6,027 bases of DNA from Candidatus Poribacteria bacterium (GCA_002697225.1 NZUQ01000008.1:1-6027); one strand, 5' to 3'; counted from the first letter of the stretch, positions 1-5,751 are shown. Notes: generated by a model not told the origin, from the letters alone. Numbers and translations: made by a program.

Positions 1-827
1 CCTTTGACCCTCATCCGGCCTACGATGCGCCTGCATCTCTCGTTGCTGATATTGATCCCGATACCATGCCCAAACCACCCTTCAAAGATAGCGATCTCGA
101 AATTCAGGCAAAACTGAGCTCCCATGTTTTCCAGAAAAAACCGCGAGTACCTGACGAGGCACAACAACAGCGCACAGCGAATTATTATGCCATGATCAAA
201 CTTATTGATCAAAATGTCGGCCGACTCCTGGACGAACTGGAACAAACAAATCAACGCAAAAATACCGTCATCATCTTCATGAGCGATCACGGACAACTGC
301 TAGGCGATCATGGATTGGAAAACAAAGGCTGTCGTTTTTACGAGGGGCTGGTACGTGTCCCTCTTATCATCAGCTGGCCTGGAAACTTCGAGCCCGGTCT
401 GCGATCAAATGGTCTGGTTGAACTTACAGATATAGCCCCTACGCTTTGCGATATTGTAGACATTGATCCGGGTTGGGTACATGGCCAATCCTTATTGCCC
501 ATTCTGACAGGTCAATCAGATCGAGATCATCACAGAGACTTTATTCGTTGCGAATTTTACAATGTCCTGGATATGAACTGGAACCAAGGAATAGATTCTC
601 CTCCGCCCAGCTACGCAACCATGTATCGCACAAAACAACACAAACTTTCCGTCTACCATGGCAATGATTACGGCGAGCTTTACGATCTGGAAAATGATCC
701 TAATGAGCACAACAACCTGTGGGAAAACCCGGATGCTCAAAACCTCAAGACACGATTGATCAAAGATAGTTTCGACACTTCAACCATCATACACGATCCA
801 GGATCAACGCGCATTGGCAGATTTTAG
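1..827 (+). CDS. Type I sulfatase, C-terminal part (5' end outside window)
   Basis: The reading frame is open from base 3, so the gene enters from the left; the ATG at 66 is internal. About 274 residues are visible. The family hydrolyses sulfate esters (or sulfamates) with a Ca2+ ion and a formylglycine made from Cys/Ser. Seen here: the metal-binding Asp-His pair in MSDHGQLLGDHG (Asp codon 285-287), the Lys of ENKG (324-326) that usually contacts sulfate, the YEGLVRVPLIISWPG strand, the DIAPTLCDI helix, and the typical C-terminal ELYDLENDPNEHNNL block. The C-x-P-x-R formylglycine motif and any signal peptide would lie upstream, so localisation and intactness cannot be judged. SDHG with a following GDHGL resembles the choline-sulfatase/iduronate-sulfatase-like branch more than the SDNG branch of the second sulfatase in the window; the substrate is unknown. 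The gene ends at TAG 825-827 and is followed by a terminator. Confidence 0.93.
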   Translation, partial: FDPHPAYDAPASLVADIDPDTMPKPPFKDSDLEIQAKLSSHVFQKKPRVPDEAQQQRTANYYAMIKLIDQNVGRLLDELEQTNQRKNTVIIFMSDHGQLLGDHGLENKGCRFYEGLVRVPLIISWPGNFEPGLRSNGLVELTDIAPTLCDIVDIDPGWVHGQSLLPILTGQSDRDHHRDFIRCEFYNVLDMNWNQGIDSPPPSYATMYRTKQHKLSVYHGNDYGELYDLENDPNEHNNLWENPDAQNLKTRLIKDSFDTSTIIHDPGSTRIGRF

Positions 828-887
828 AAAGGAATTCGATGTACATTCACCCGCGCAATAGATAACTCGCATACGGGGTAATCAGGC

Positions 888-919
888 GGGTATCGGCAAC
901 CCTAGCTGGTACCCTTTTT
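888..919 (+). terminator. Rho-independent terminator after the first sulfatase
   Basis: GGGTATC (888-894) pairs with GGTACCC (908-914), seven pairs including one T-G, with a 13-base loop. T5 (915-919) and a pyrimidine-rich run follow. It lies about 60 bases after the stop of the sulfatase and separates it from the next promoter. Confidence 0.65.
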
Positions 920-1025
920 CCTTCTCTCAACCCTTTTCTCTCCAGTGATTGGCAGTTTCACTGACTAAACTAGCCTCCTCATAGCTTGGCTCCTACCCGT
1001 CCAGTTTACAGGATTGCTCGTTTAC

Positions 1026-1054
1026 TTGACAATTATCAAATTTCGTCTTAGGAT
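1026..1054 (+). promoter_or_regulatory. Sigma-70-like promoter of the broken solute-binding protein gene
   Basis: A perfect TTGACA (1026-1031) is followed after 17 bases by TAGGAT (1049-1054), which matches four of six consensus -10 positions. Transcription would start near 1061, leaving a leader of about 75 bases before the ATG at 1135. No strong Shine-Dalgarno sequence is visible just before that ATG. The rest of the 828-1134 gap holds the terminator above and nothing else I recognise. Confidence 0.6.
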
Positions 1055-1134
1055 GGGCTTCTATATTTCCTCGATTTCAACTTTGATGATAAAATTCCCC
1101 ACAAACGAGGACTGATCAACAACTAATTAAGCCA

Positions 1135-1432
1135 ATGACAAACATTATCCGCTTGGTTTCAATCGTTGTTTTTATCTTAATTTGCTTCCGACTAGAAGCT
1201 AAGCCCGCCAAATTGGTTTTTACCTGTTGGGGTTCTCCTTTTGAATGGAAAGCTGTTGAAAAGGTTAATCAAAAAAATCAACCAACAACATTCCAACACC
1301 CGAGTACGTTCCCAACATATTCCGAATTCAAATTATACAGCCAAGTTAGTAACTATGGTGGTTGCTAGTACAGCACCAGACATAGCCTATATTCCAGATC
1401 CAATGATTTTAACTTGTGCTAGCACAGGTTGA
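1135..1432 (+). pseudogene. Sugar ABC transporter substrate-binding protein, N-terminal remnant, frameshifted and truncated
   Basis: The first frame encodes a signal peptide (hydrophobic core about residues 5-17, then LEAKPA) and the mature start KLVFTCWGSPFEWKAVEKVNQ, typical of family 1 extracellular solute-binding proteins. Homology then jumps one frame: VRSQHIPNSNYTAKLVTMV and STAPDIAYIPDPM are the usual 'IPN-Y-KL-TMVAGGTAPDIAYIPD' segment. Removing one A from the A7 run at 1271-1277 joins both parts into one protein (...VEKVNQKINQQHSN...), so a single-base insertion is the likely break. The second frame stops at TGA 1430-1432 after about 100 residues, against roughly 400-450 for the family, so most of the gene is missing. 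The end coincides with a palindrome and with a change in base composition. An intact relative would bind a sugar in the periplasm for import, which suits a neighbouring sulfatase. A sequencing error could explain the frameshift but not the truncation. Confidence 0.82.
1411..1430. repeat. 20-base near-perfect palindrome at the end of the pseudogene
   Basis: TGTGCTAGCACA (1415-1426) is a perfect 12-base palindrome. Outside it, AAC (1411-1413) pairs with GTT (1428-1430), with a single T/G mismatch between the inner and outer parts. It sits exactly where solute-binding-protein similarity ends and the G+C-richer segment begins. It could be an operator, a recombination or insertion target, or chance; no protein or element can be named from the sequence. 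Confidence 0.6.
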
Positions 1433-1449
1433 GGTTGGTTGAGCAGATC

Positions 1450-1455
1450 AAGGAG
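1450..1455 (+). promoter_or_regulatory. Ribosome binding site that fixes the start of the candidate selenoprotein
   Basis: AAGGAG lies six bases before the ATG at 1462. This favours 1462 over the upstream in-frame TTG at 1429, and the ATG start gives a clean signal peptide. No comparable site precedes the GTG at 1780, which argues against the second half being a separate gene. Confidence 0.8.
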
Positions 1456-1461
1456 CAACGC

Positions 1462-2778
1462 ATGAGTCATTTCGTTACCGGCACGGTCGCCACCTTGCTG
1501 TTACTGGTGCCAGGTATTGGTCTATATGCAGACGAGGGAAAACCCCTGCGAACACTGAAGTTGTCGGCCGAGAACGCGCAGTTACGTGATTTTGTGCTGC
1601 CGAATCCGAGCGAAGCGTCGTATCGGAAGATCCCGTGGCGCACATCCGTCTTGCAAGGCATCGTCGGTGCGCAGAAGAATGACAAGCCGGTCATGATTTA
1701 CTTGATGAATGAACATCCGCTTGGCTGTACGTGAGGCAACGGTGTCACTGTCAGACAGTCTGTCTGGACCGACCCCAAAGTGCAGGAATTGTCCCAGAGA
1801 CTTGTACCCGCCGCCGACGCGATCGAGCGACCGGGAAAGGCCTTGGACGACAAAACCAACATGAGTTTTGAGAGTCAGCTAGTGCGAAAGATCAAGACGC
1901 AATGCAACGACTTCTATTCATACCAGGGTATCTTTGTAGCAACACCCAGTGGTCTGCTGTTGGCCGGAACCCATCACGATGCTCGTGATGCGCGGAAAGT
2001 AGAAAAGCTGCTGCGAGAAGGACTGGAAAAGTGGAAGACCACTTCACCGAGTGATCGCTTCATGACGCAGGAAGTGTTCTCCAAGGCAGTGGCAGAGCTT
2101 GCTAAAGAAGAGGCCAGAAAACGGTATCCTACTGGTGGGCTCGTGCTCAGCGTGATCTGCCGTGACCTTCCCCGACCCGATGCAAAAAACGTTTCCCAGG
2201 TGCATCGCAAGATGTACAACCAAGATTACGCTTGGTTCCGCAAATCCGAGGCTCAGGCCTTCCTCCCGGAACAGCCGATCAAGGGCGCCAAGCGGAAAGT
2301 CAAACGCGACCTCGTGGAAAGGTTGGCTCGCTTTCACTTCGTTGATCTCGTGCGAGGTCACACGTCGCCCTTCCCTCAGAATACAGTGGAGCGCGCGGAT
2401 TTAACGGCCGAGGTGATTGATGTGAACGACAATTTCGTGTCGCTGCGCTACAAGGGTTGGACCCAGACTTCGGAAGTCCACGAAGGCGTACACATCGAAG
2501 GAAAATGGAACCGCCCTGGCCCTGGCATTCCGAAACTCCAAAAACGGGGCGTTGATGCTAAACTTGAAGGCCATGCGGTTTACGACCAAAAGGCTAAAAA
2601 GTTTGTCTCTTTCAACGTGGTAGTTGTGACCAAACGCTGGGGTGGCAACGTCTACAACGCACGTGCCCAGTTCCTTGATTTCGGTCCCGCTCCGATGGGA
2701 ATTGTTCTCAGCTTGGCCGGTGACAATGTGGCCGAACGAGTACCACCTTTGTTCTTCCGATCCTACGGGTGGAAGTGA
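1462..2778 (+). CDS. Secreted thioredoxin-like protein with in-frame UGA; candidate selenoprotein (or nonsense-mutated gene)
   Basis: One frame runs from ATG 1462 to TGA 2776-2778 and is interrupted once, by TGA at 1732-1734 (codon 91). Read through, it gives 438 residues. Residues 1-23 form a signal peptide (LLLLV core, cleavage after LYA), so it is exported. Residues about 70-195 look thioredoxin-like: DKPVMIYLMNEHPLGCT, then the UGA residue, then VWTDPKVQELSQRLVPA (the usual 'DPEV...FVPV' helix-strand), and GIFVATPSGLLLAG at 156-169 followed by a helix. The redox site would be Cys89-Thr90-Sec91. A middle region follows with YNQDYAWFRK (252-261). The last ~130 residues are beta-rich, with RWGGNVYNAR and FGPAPMGIVLSLAG and a SYGWK end, reminiscent of uncharacterised planctomycete proteins (from memory, not searched). 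Similarity-like features continue on both sides of the UGA without a frame change. It is more G+C-rich than its flanks. If the UGA is only a stop, this is a pseudogene. The function is unknown beyond likely extracytoplasmic redox chemistry. Confidence 0.62.
1740..1771 (+). promoter_or_regulatory. bSECIS-like hairpin downstream of the in-frame UGA
   Basis: CAGACA (1752-1757) pairs perfectly with TGTCTG (1761-1766) around a three-base loop GTC (1758-1760). CGGT (1740-1743) can pair with ACCG (1768-1771) as a lower stem, leaving an asymmetric internal loop. The apical loop begins 23 bases after the UGA and its first base is G. Published bacterial SECIS criteria are a loop of 3-14 bases, G among the first two loop bases, an upper stem of 4-16 pairs, and the loop 16-37 bases from the UGA; all are met. 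A six-pair stem can occur by chance in coding sequence, so this supports Sec insertion without proving it. Confidence 0.5.
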
Positions 2779-3246
2779 AAGGGCGTTTAGCGGTGCGGCG
2801 CAAGGCCAGAAAGCTGGCGTTCCTGGCTGCCTACCTGCGCGGGCGAGGCGAGGATTCGGAGATGCTAGAGCCGCTACTGATCGAGTGCGAGCTCGCTAGC
2901 ATCTGTTTCCGTGGGATGGCTCGCCAATTGCCACCGGCGTTTAGCGGCGGAGCACACGGCTCGACGCGCGTTCCGTGGTAGAATTAGAGCTGAGGTGTCT
3001 GACCTCATCGGGATGTGGAGGCATTGAAGGCAAAAAGGCTAGGACCAACGGTAGAAAGATGGCAGGACCGAAATAGGTGGCACCAAGTTCGCAAAAGAAA
3101 GCTAAGAAAACCCCTGATAAAACACCGGCATATAACCCAGGTCTAGCATTTATCCGGTTAAGGGAGATTATCTAGATTCTGTCGCTTTTTTGGATAAGCA
3201 GATGAGGTTTGCGATCGTCGAATATGTAAGTTAACTGATCGGCTAT
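2779..3246. other. Gene-poor stretch with small inverted repeats and possible coding remnants
   Basis: No convincing gene is present. The first 200 bases stay G+C-rich and contain the 12-base direct repeat listed separately, a hairpin GCCAG/CTGGC (2805-2818, AAAG loop) and another, TGAGGT/ACCTCA (2991-3007). Composition then returns to A+T-rich. At 3136-3234 a short frame closed by stops on both sides and lacking a start encodes a protein-like end (VKGDYLDSVAFLDKQMRF then AIVEYVS). Just before it, another frame encodes a Lys-rich KKAKKTPDKTP segment. Either may be debris of a decayed gene; I recognise no family. Confidence 0.4.
2782..2947. repeat. Pair of 12-base direct repeats (GGCGTTTAGCGG)
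   Basis: The identical word GGCGTTTAGCGG occurs at 2782-2793 and 2936-2947, both followed by G-rich sequence. They lie 154 bases apart, just after the stop of the candidate selenoprotein gene. 'GTTTAGCGG' words followed by G+C-rich dyads resemble dispersed intergenic repeats I associate with planctomycete genomes; that link is from memory and unverified. Confidence 0.5.
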
Positions 3247-3292
3247 TAAAATCAAATCCCAGTTTGTTTACAATTTGATTTAAACTCTGGGA
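3247..3292 (-). terminator. Terminator of the complete sulfatase gene
   Basis: On the - strand TCCCAG (3292-3287) pairs with CTGGGA (3262-3257), extendable by TTT/AAA after a two-base bulge. It is followed by the T-rich run TTTGATTTT. It lies about 28 bases past the sulfatase stop codon. An alternative pairing, ATCAAAT (3251-3257) with ATTTGAT (3273-3279), overlaps it. Confidence 0.6.
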
Positions 3293-3320
3293 CCTCTTGC
3301 TGTCTATTTTAAACCTGGTT

Positions 3321-5027
3321 CTAACTGCTCAATCGCTCGACTGTCAGGTAGTAAGCTCCAGCTAATGCCTCGCCTTCGCTATTATACCACCAACTCTTGA
3401 AGGTGGTGGCGCCCGTTTTAAGTTCTGTCTCAAACGTCACTTGGGTGGCATCCGACACAACGGGTTGGTGCTGCTCTACATTACCTGCTTGTAACCAGGC
3501 AGAGGCTACTGGTAGCGCCTTGCCTTCCGGCCATAAGCCGTCCACTCCCTGCATCACTGGTGCCGGTGTGGAGATACCGAGTTCTGACTCTTGGGGCCAT
3601 CGACGCAGTGTCAGGCTGTAAAGGCCCTCTTTGGCTACCTCTACATGCCAAGTGCCGCTATCCATTACACAACCGCGAATGTTGCTTTGGTTATCGGCAT
3701 AGACCCAAGCCCAATCGCAACTACAGAGTCGCATCGGATTTTCGTTGGCCGTGCCGATTGTCAGTGGATGGTAGTGGCTCAGGTTCTGTCCCACACCATC
3801 CCACCAAGCCTGATAGTGGTCGTGCAATTGGCTGACGATGTCAGGATGCTCTGTAGACAGATCGTTGTTTTGGCCTGGATCGATGTTGACATTGTAGAGT
3901 TCGTGGCCGTTGACTAGTCGCCAATTCTGCCACATGACGGCGGCTTGGTCTTCAGCCGTATAGCCCCAGATACCTTCATTAGGATGACCGAACTGGATAA
4001 CGGAAACTCGTTCGGTTGAGACAGGTTGACCTGTTTGCAGTGAGTCTGCCAATGATAGACCATCGAAGGTCAGCCCGTCTGGTAAATTAAGTTCGCAGAG
4101 GTCTATCAGGGTAGGCAGTAGATCGGTGCCTCGGGTCAGGCCTTCAACATCACGTCCGTCTCGAATGTTGCCGTCAGGCCAGCGGATAAAGAATGGAACA
4201 CGATGACCACCCTCGTAAAGCGACGATTTTTTGCCCCGCATGTCAGCGTTAAATACATTTTCTCCTGAAGCTGTTCCGTTGTCGGTCATGAAAATCAGGA
4301 TTGTATTCTCATGCAGCCCATTCTGGTGCAGATACTGGTCCAGCCGACCGAGATTTTGGTCGATGTTAGCAATCATGCCGAAGAAACTGGCCTCGTTGGC
4401 TTTGACCTGATTTCGATAGGGATCCCGGTATTGATCCGGCACCCACAGCGGACCATGGGGGGCATTAGTGGCGATGTAAGCTAGAAAGGGCTGATTCTGA
4501 CAGCGGTTGATCCAATTCATGGCTTCTTCAAACCAGATGTCGGTACAGTAGCCTTGATACTGTTTAATCTGGTCTCCGTGGCGGTAATGGTCATCGAAGT
4601 AGTCGTTGCCAAAATAGTCGGCGGCAGAGGTAATACCCCAGGAAGGGTGGTGAATGGTTTCTTGAAACCCACGATCTTGGGGACGGTAGGGATAATTGTC
4701 ACCCAAGTGCCACTTGCCGAAATGACCTGTATAGTAGTCGTTGTCAGCAAAAATATCAGCCATAGTGGGCAAATCGGGGTGGAGTAGTGACCGCCCCATG
4801 CAGACAAAAGAGGCACCATTATACAGGGCATCTCGTCCAGTCAGCAGTTCGCCCCGCGTGGGTGTACAAACAGGTGCCACGTGGAAGTCAGTGCAGCGCA
4901 CACTTTCGTTATATAGTTGGTCTAGATTTGGTGTGTGCAAAACCGGATTACCCAAGCAGGAGAGATCTCCATAGCCCTGGTCGTCGGTCAGGATGAAAAC
5001 AACGTTGGGTTTGGCTGCGCTGCTCAT
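3321..5027 (-). CDS. Type I (formylglycine-dependent) sulfatase, complete, arylsulfatase A-like
   Basis: This 568-residue protein would hydrolyse a sulfate ester, releasing inorganic sulfate. Active-site parts are all present: metal-binding Asp15-Asp16 in ILTDDQGYGD; the formylglycine motif C-T-P-T-R at Cys54-Arg58, followed by GELLTGR; Lys105 and His107 in GKWHLGD; His191 in APHGP; Asp249-Asn250 in MTDNG; and Lys266/Lys267 and His275 around GKKSSLYEGGHRVP. Residues about 430-568 form the beta-rich C-terminal domain found in many bacterial arylsulfatases (WHVEVAKEGLYSLTLRRWP). The Cys needs oxidation by a sulfatase-maturing enzyme (FGE or anSME), not in this window. The N-terminus goes straight into the first strand with no signal peptide, so the enzyme should be cytoplasmic, implying an imported or small substrate. 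The start is ATG 5027 with TAGGAG seven bases upstream; the stop is TAG. It is transcribed alone, between its own promoter and terminator. The substrate is not predictable here. Confidence 0.96.
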   Translation of the reverse strand: MSSAAKPNVVFILTDDQGYGDLSCLGNPVLHTPNLDQLYNESVRCTDFHVAPVCTPTRGELLTGRDALYNGASFVCMGRSLLHPDLPTMADIFADNDYYTGHFGKWHLGDNYPYRPQDRGFQETIHHPSWGITSAADYFGNDYFDDHYRHGDQIKQYQGYCTDIWFEEAMNWINRCQNQPFLAYIATNAPHGPLWVPDQYRDPYRNQVKANEASFFGMIANIDQNLGRLDQYLHQNGLHENTILIFMTDNGTASGENVFNADMRGKKSSLYEGGHRVPFFIRWPDGNIRDGRDVEGLTRGTDLLPTLIDLCELNLPDGLTFDGLSLADSLQTGQPVSTERVSVIQFGHPNEGIWGYTAEDQAAVMWQNWRLVNGHELYNVNIDPGQNNDLSTEHPDIVSQLHDHYQAWWDGVGQNLSHYHPLTIGTANENPMRLCSCDWAWVYADNQSNIRGCVMDSGTWHVEVAKEGLYSLTLRRWPQESELGISTPAPVMQGVDGLWPEGKALPVASAWLQAGNVEQHQPVVSDATQVTFETELKTGATTFKSWWYNSEGEALAGAYYLTVERLSS

Positions 5028-5034
5028 CGTATAT

Positions 5035-5040
5035 CTCCTA
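5035..5040 (-). promoter_or_regulatory. Ribosome binding site of the complete sulfatase
   Basis: On the - strand TAGGAG lies seven bases before ATG (5027-5025). This confirms the short N-terminus without a signal peptide. Confidence 0.85.
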
Positions 5041-5133
5041 GGGATAGTGGCGCTTACTGGTAGAAAGGGTAAGTACTCTAAACTATAAACTGGCTCAGGT
5101 AATGTTGACTCTGAATTGGGGAAGCTTTTCGTG

Positions 5134-5157
5134 TTTCCAAATTATAATTGTTGGAAA
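5134..5157. promoter_or_regulatory. Operator-like inverted repeat over the sulfatase -10 box
   Basis: TTTCCAA (5134-5140) and TTGGAAA (5151-5157) are perfect seven-base inverted arms around ATTATAATTG, which contains the -10 box. A dimeric repressor bound here would block the promoter. A second inverted pair, TTGACTCT (5105-5112) and AGAGTCAA (5163-5170), brackets the region, and its right arm includes the -35 box. No regulator gene is nearby. Confidence 0.5.
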
Positions 5158-5170
5158 GATGTAGAGTCAA
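5141..5170 (-). promoter_or_regulatory. Sigma-70-like promoter of the complete sulfatase
   Basis: On the - strand TTGACT (5170-5165) is followed after 18 bases by a perfect TATAAT (5146-5141). Transcription would start near 5134, giving a leader of about 107 bases before ATG 5027. That leader contains a weak CTTAC/GTAAG dyad (5053-5073) and no riboswitch I recognise. Confidence 0.7.
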
Positions 5171-5463
5171 GGAGGACGGCATTTAGCGATTACCAAACTG
5201 TATGGCAAGCATAATGATCTCGAAGGATCTCGACAGAATTAGGTGCATTTCAAGACAGAGATGAAGCGAAAGTTGGACTAGTGACTAACCGAATTAAAGC
5301 GGGGAAAAAGTGCCGAACCAGTGGCACTGTAAAGATTCAGACAACTCTTGAAATAGGAGTTACAGCAGGACAATTCTCGCAAATTGACGCTACACGCACT
5401 GATAGAAAGAATAACAGCTTATCCTGACCGTAAAATGGAAGTGAATTTTAGGATTAGGGAGAG
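5171..5463. other. Intergenic stretch without a recognisable gene
   Basis: Apart from the hairpin at 5305-5328, I see no gene, repeat or RNA here. One + frame is open from about 5219 to 5420 but has no ATG and no usable ribosome binding site, and its translation suggests no family. Confidence 0.5.
5305..5328 (-). terminator. Possible second terminator between the tRNA unit and the sulfatase promoter
   Basis: On the - strand AGTGCC (5328-5323) pairs with GGCACT (5314-5309) around an eight-base loop, followed by TTTT and C-rich sequence. It could stop readthrough from the tRNA operon before the sulfatase promoter. The short T run makes it weaker than the terminator at 5464-5506. Confidence 0.4.
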
Positions 5464-5506
5464 AGAAAAAAAGGCTGCTGGCGGGGATAATTACTACCCC
5501 CGCCAG
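5464..5506 (-). terminator. Strong terminator of the tRNA-Lys/tRNA-Glu unit
   Basis: On the - strand CTGGCGGGG (5506-5498) pairs perfectly with CCCCGCCAG (5486-5478), nine pairs around an 11-base loop. CAGCC and a T7 run (5472-5466) follow. It begins seven bases after the end of tRNA-Glu. Confidence 0.9.
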
Positions 5507-5512
5507 TCAACA

Positions 5513-5587
5513 TACCCTCTGCGGGATTTGAACCCGCGTTACCAACGTGAAAGGCTGGTGTCCTTGACCTGGCTAGACGAAGAGGGC
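5513..5587 (-). tRNA. tRNA-Glu, anticodon TTC
   Basis: A 75-base cloverleaf on the - strand. The acceptor GCCCTCT/AGAGGGT (first pair G-T) ends in discriminator A. The D arm is GTCT/GGAC. The anticodon stem CCAGC/GTTGG carries loop CTTTCAC, so the anticodon is TTC. The T arm is GCGGG/CCCGC with loop TTCAAAT. CCA is not encoded (TGT follows A73), so a CCA-adding enzyme is needed. It lies nine bases after tRNA-Lys and is probably co-transcribed with it. Confidence 0.96.
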
Positions 5588-5596
5588 ATTAAAATT

Positions 5597-5669
5597 TGAG
5601 TCGTGCAGGGATCGAACCTGCGACCCTCTGATTAAAAGTCAGATGCTCTACCAACTGAGCTAACGACTC
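5597..5669 (-). tRNA. tRNA-Lys, anticodon TTT
   Basis: A 73-base cloverleaf on the - strand. The acceptor GAGTCGT/ACGACTC pairs perfectly and ends in discriminator A. The D arm is GCTC/GAGC. The anticodon stem TCTGA/TCAGA carries loop CTTTTAA, giving anticodon TTT. The T arm is GCAGG/CCTGC with loop TTCGATC. CCA is not encoded. It is the first gene of the two-tRNA unit. Confidence 0.97.
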
Positions 5670-5689
5670 ATACGATTAAAAACCTATAA

Positions 5690-5718
5690 ATATTACTTAT
5701 TTAAGGTACAAATGTCAA
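5690..5718 (-). promoter_or_regulatory. Promoter of the tRNA-Lys/tRNA-Glu unit
   Basis: On the - strand a perfect TTGACA (5718-5713) is followed after 17 bases by TAATAT (5695-5690). The expected start near 5683 is only about 14 bases before the tRNA-Lys 5' end, normal for stable RNA genes. The tRNAs can therefore be made independently of purA. Confidence 0.7.
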
Positions 5719-5732
5719 CCGCAAATGGTTGA
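5715..5732 (-). other. Short hairpin between purA and the tRNA promoter
   Basis: TCAACC (5715-5720) and GGTTGA (5727-5732) form a six-pair stem with a six-base loop, 19 bases after the purA stop. No T run follows, so it is at best a weak or factor-assisted 3' end for purA mRNA. Its arm overlaps the -35 box of the tRNA promoter. Confidence 0.4.
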
Positions 5733-5751
5733 TGAATTGATACAAAATTAT

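Noticed and set aside
1362..1393. Promoter for the candidate selenoprotein gene (TTGCTA ... TATATT)
   Set aside because: The spacing is 20 bases and the -35 match is poor. The gene may instead be read from the promoter at 1026, and no own promoter can be supported.
1732..1734. TGA reassigned to Trp genome-wide
   Set aside because: The same gene ends at TGA 2776-2778 right after a natural SYGWK terminus, and none of the other real genes (both sulfatases, visible purA) contains an in-frame TGA.
1780..2778. Separate gene starting at GTG 1780
   Set aside because: There is no ribosome binding site before the GTG, the start would fall inside a thioredoxin-like helix, and the frame is the same as the upstream ORF. 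It is better read as the continuation past UGA 1732.
2769..2981. Small protein overlapping the end of the candidate selenoprotein (GTG start)
   Set aside because: The GTG has no clear ribosome binding site, both 12-base repeats lie inside the frame, and the translation is Arg/Leu/Gly-rich with no recognisable pattern. It looks like an open frame in G+C-rich non-coding DNA.
5105..5133. + strand promoter from TTGACT 5105-5110
   Set aside because: The sequence 17 bases downstream (TTCGTG) is not a -10 box and no + strand gene follows. The word is better explained as an inverted-repeat arm.
5219..5420. Open + strand frame of about 67 codons
   Set aside because: It has no ATG and no ribosome binding site, is crossed by a likely - strand terminator hairpin, and shows no family resemblance.
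5384..5599. Small + strand ORF
   Set aside because: It runs across the tRNA terminator and all of tRNA-Glu on the opposite strand, so it is a shadow.
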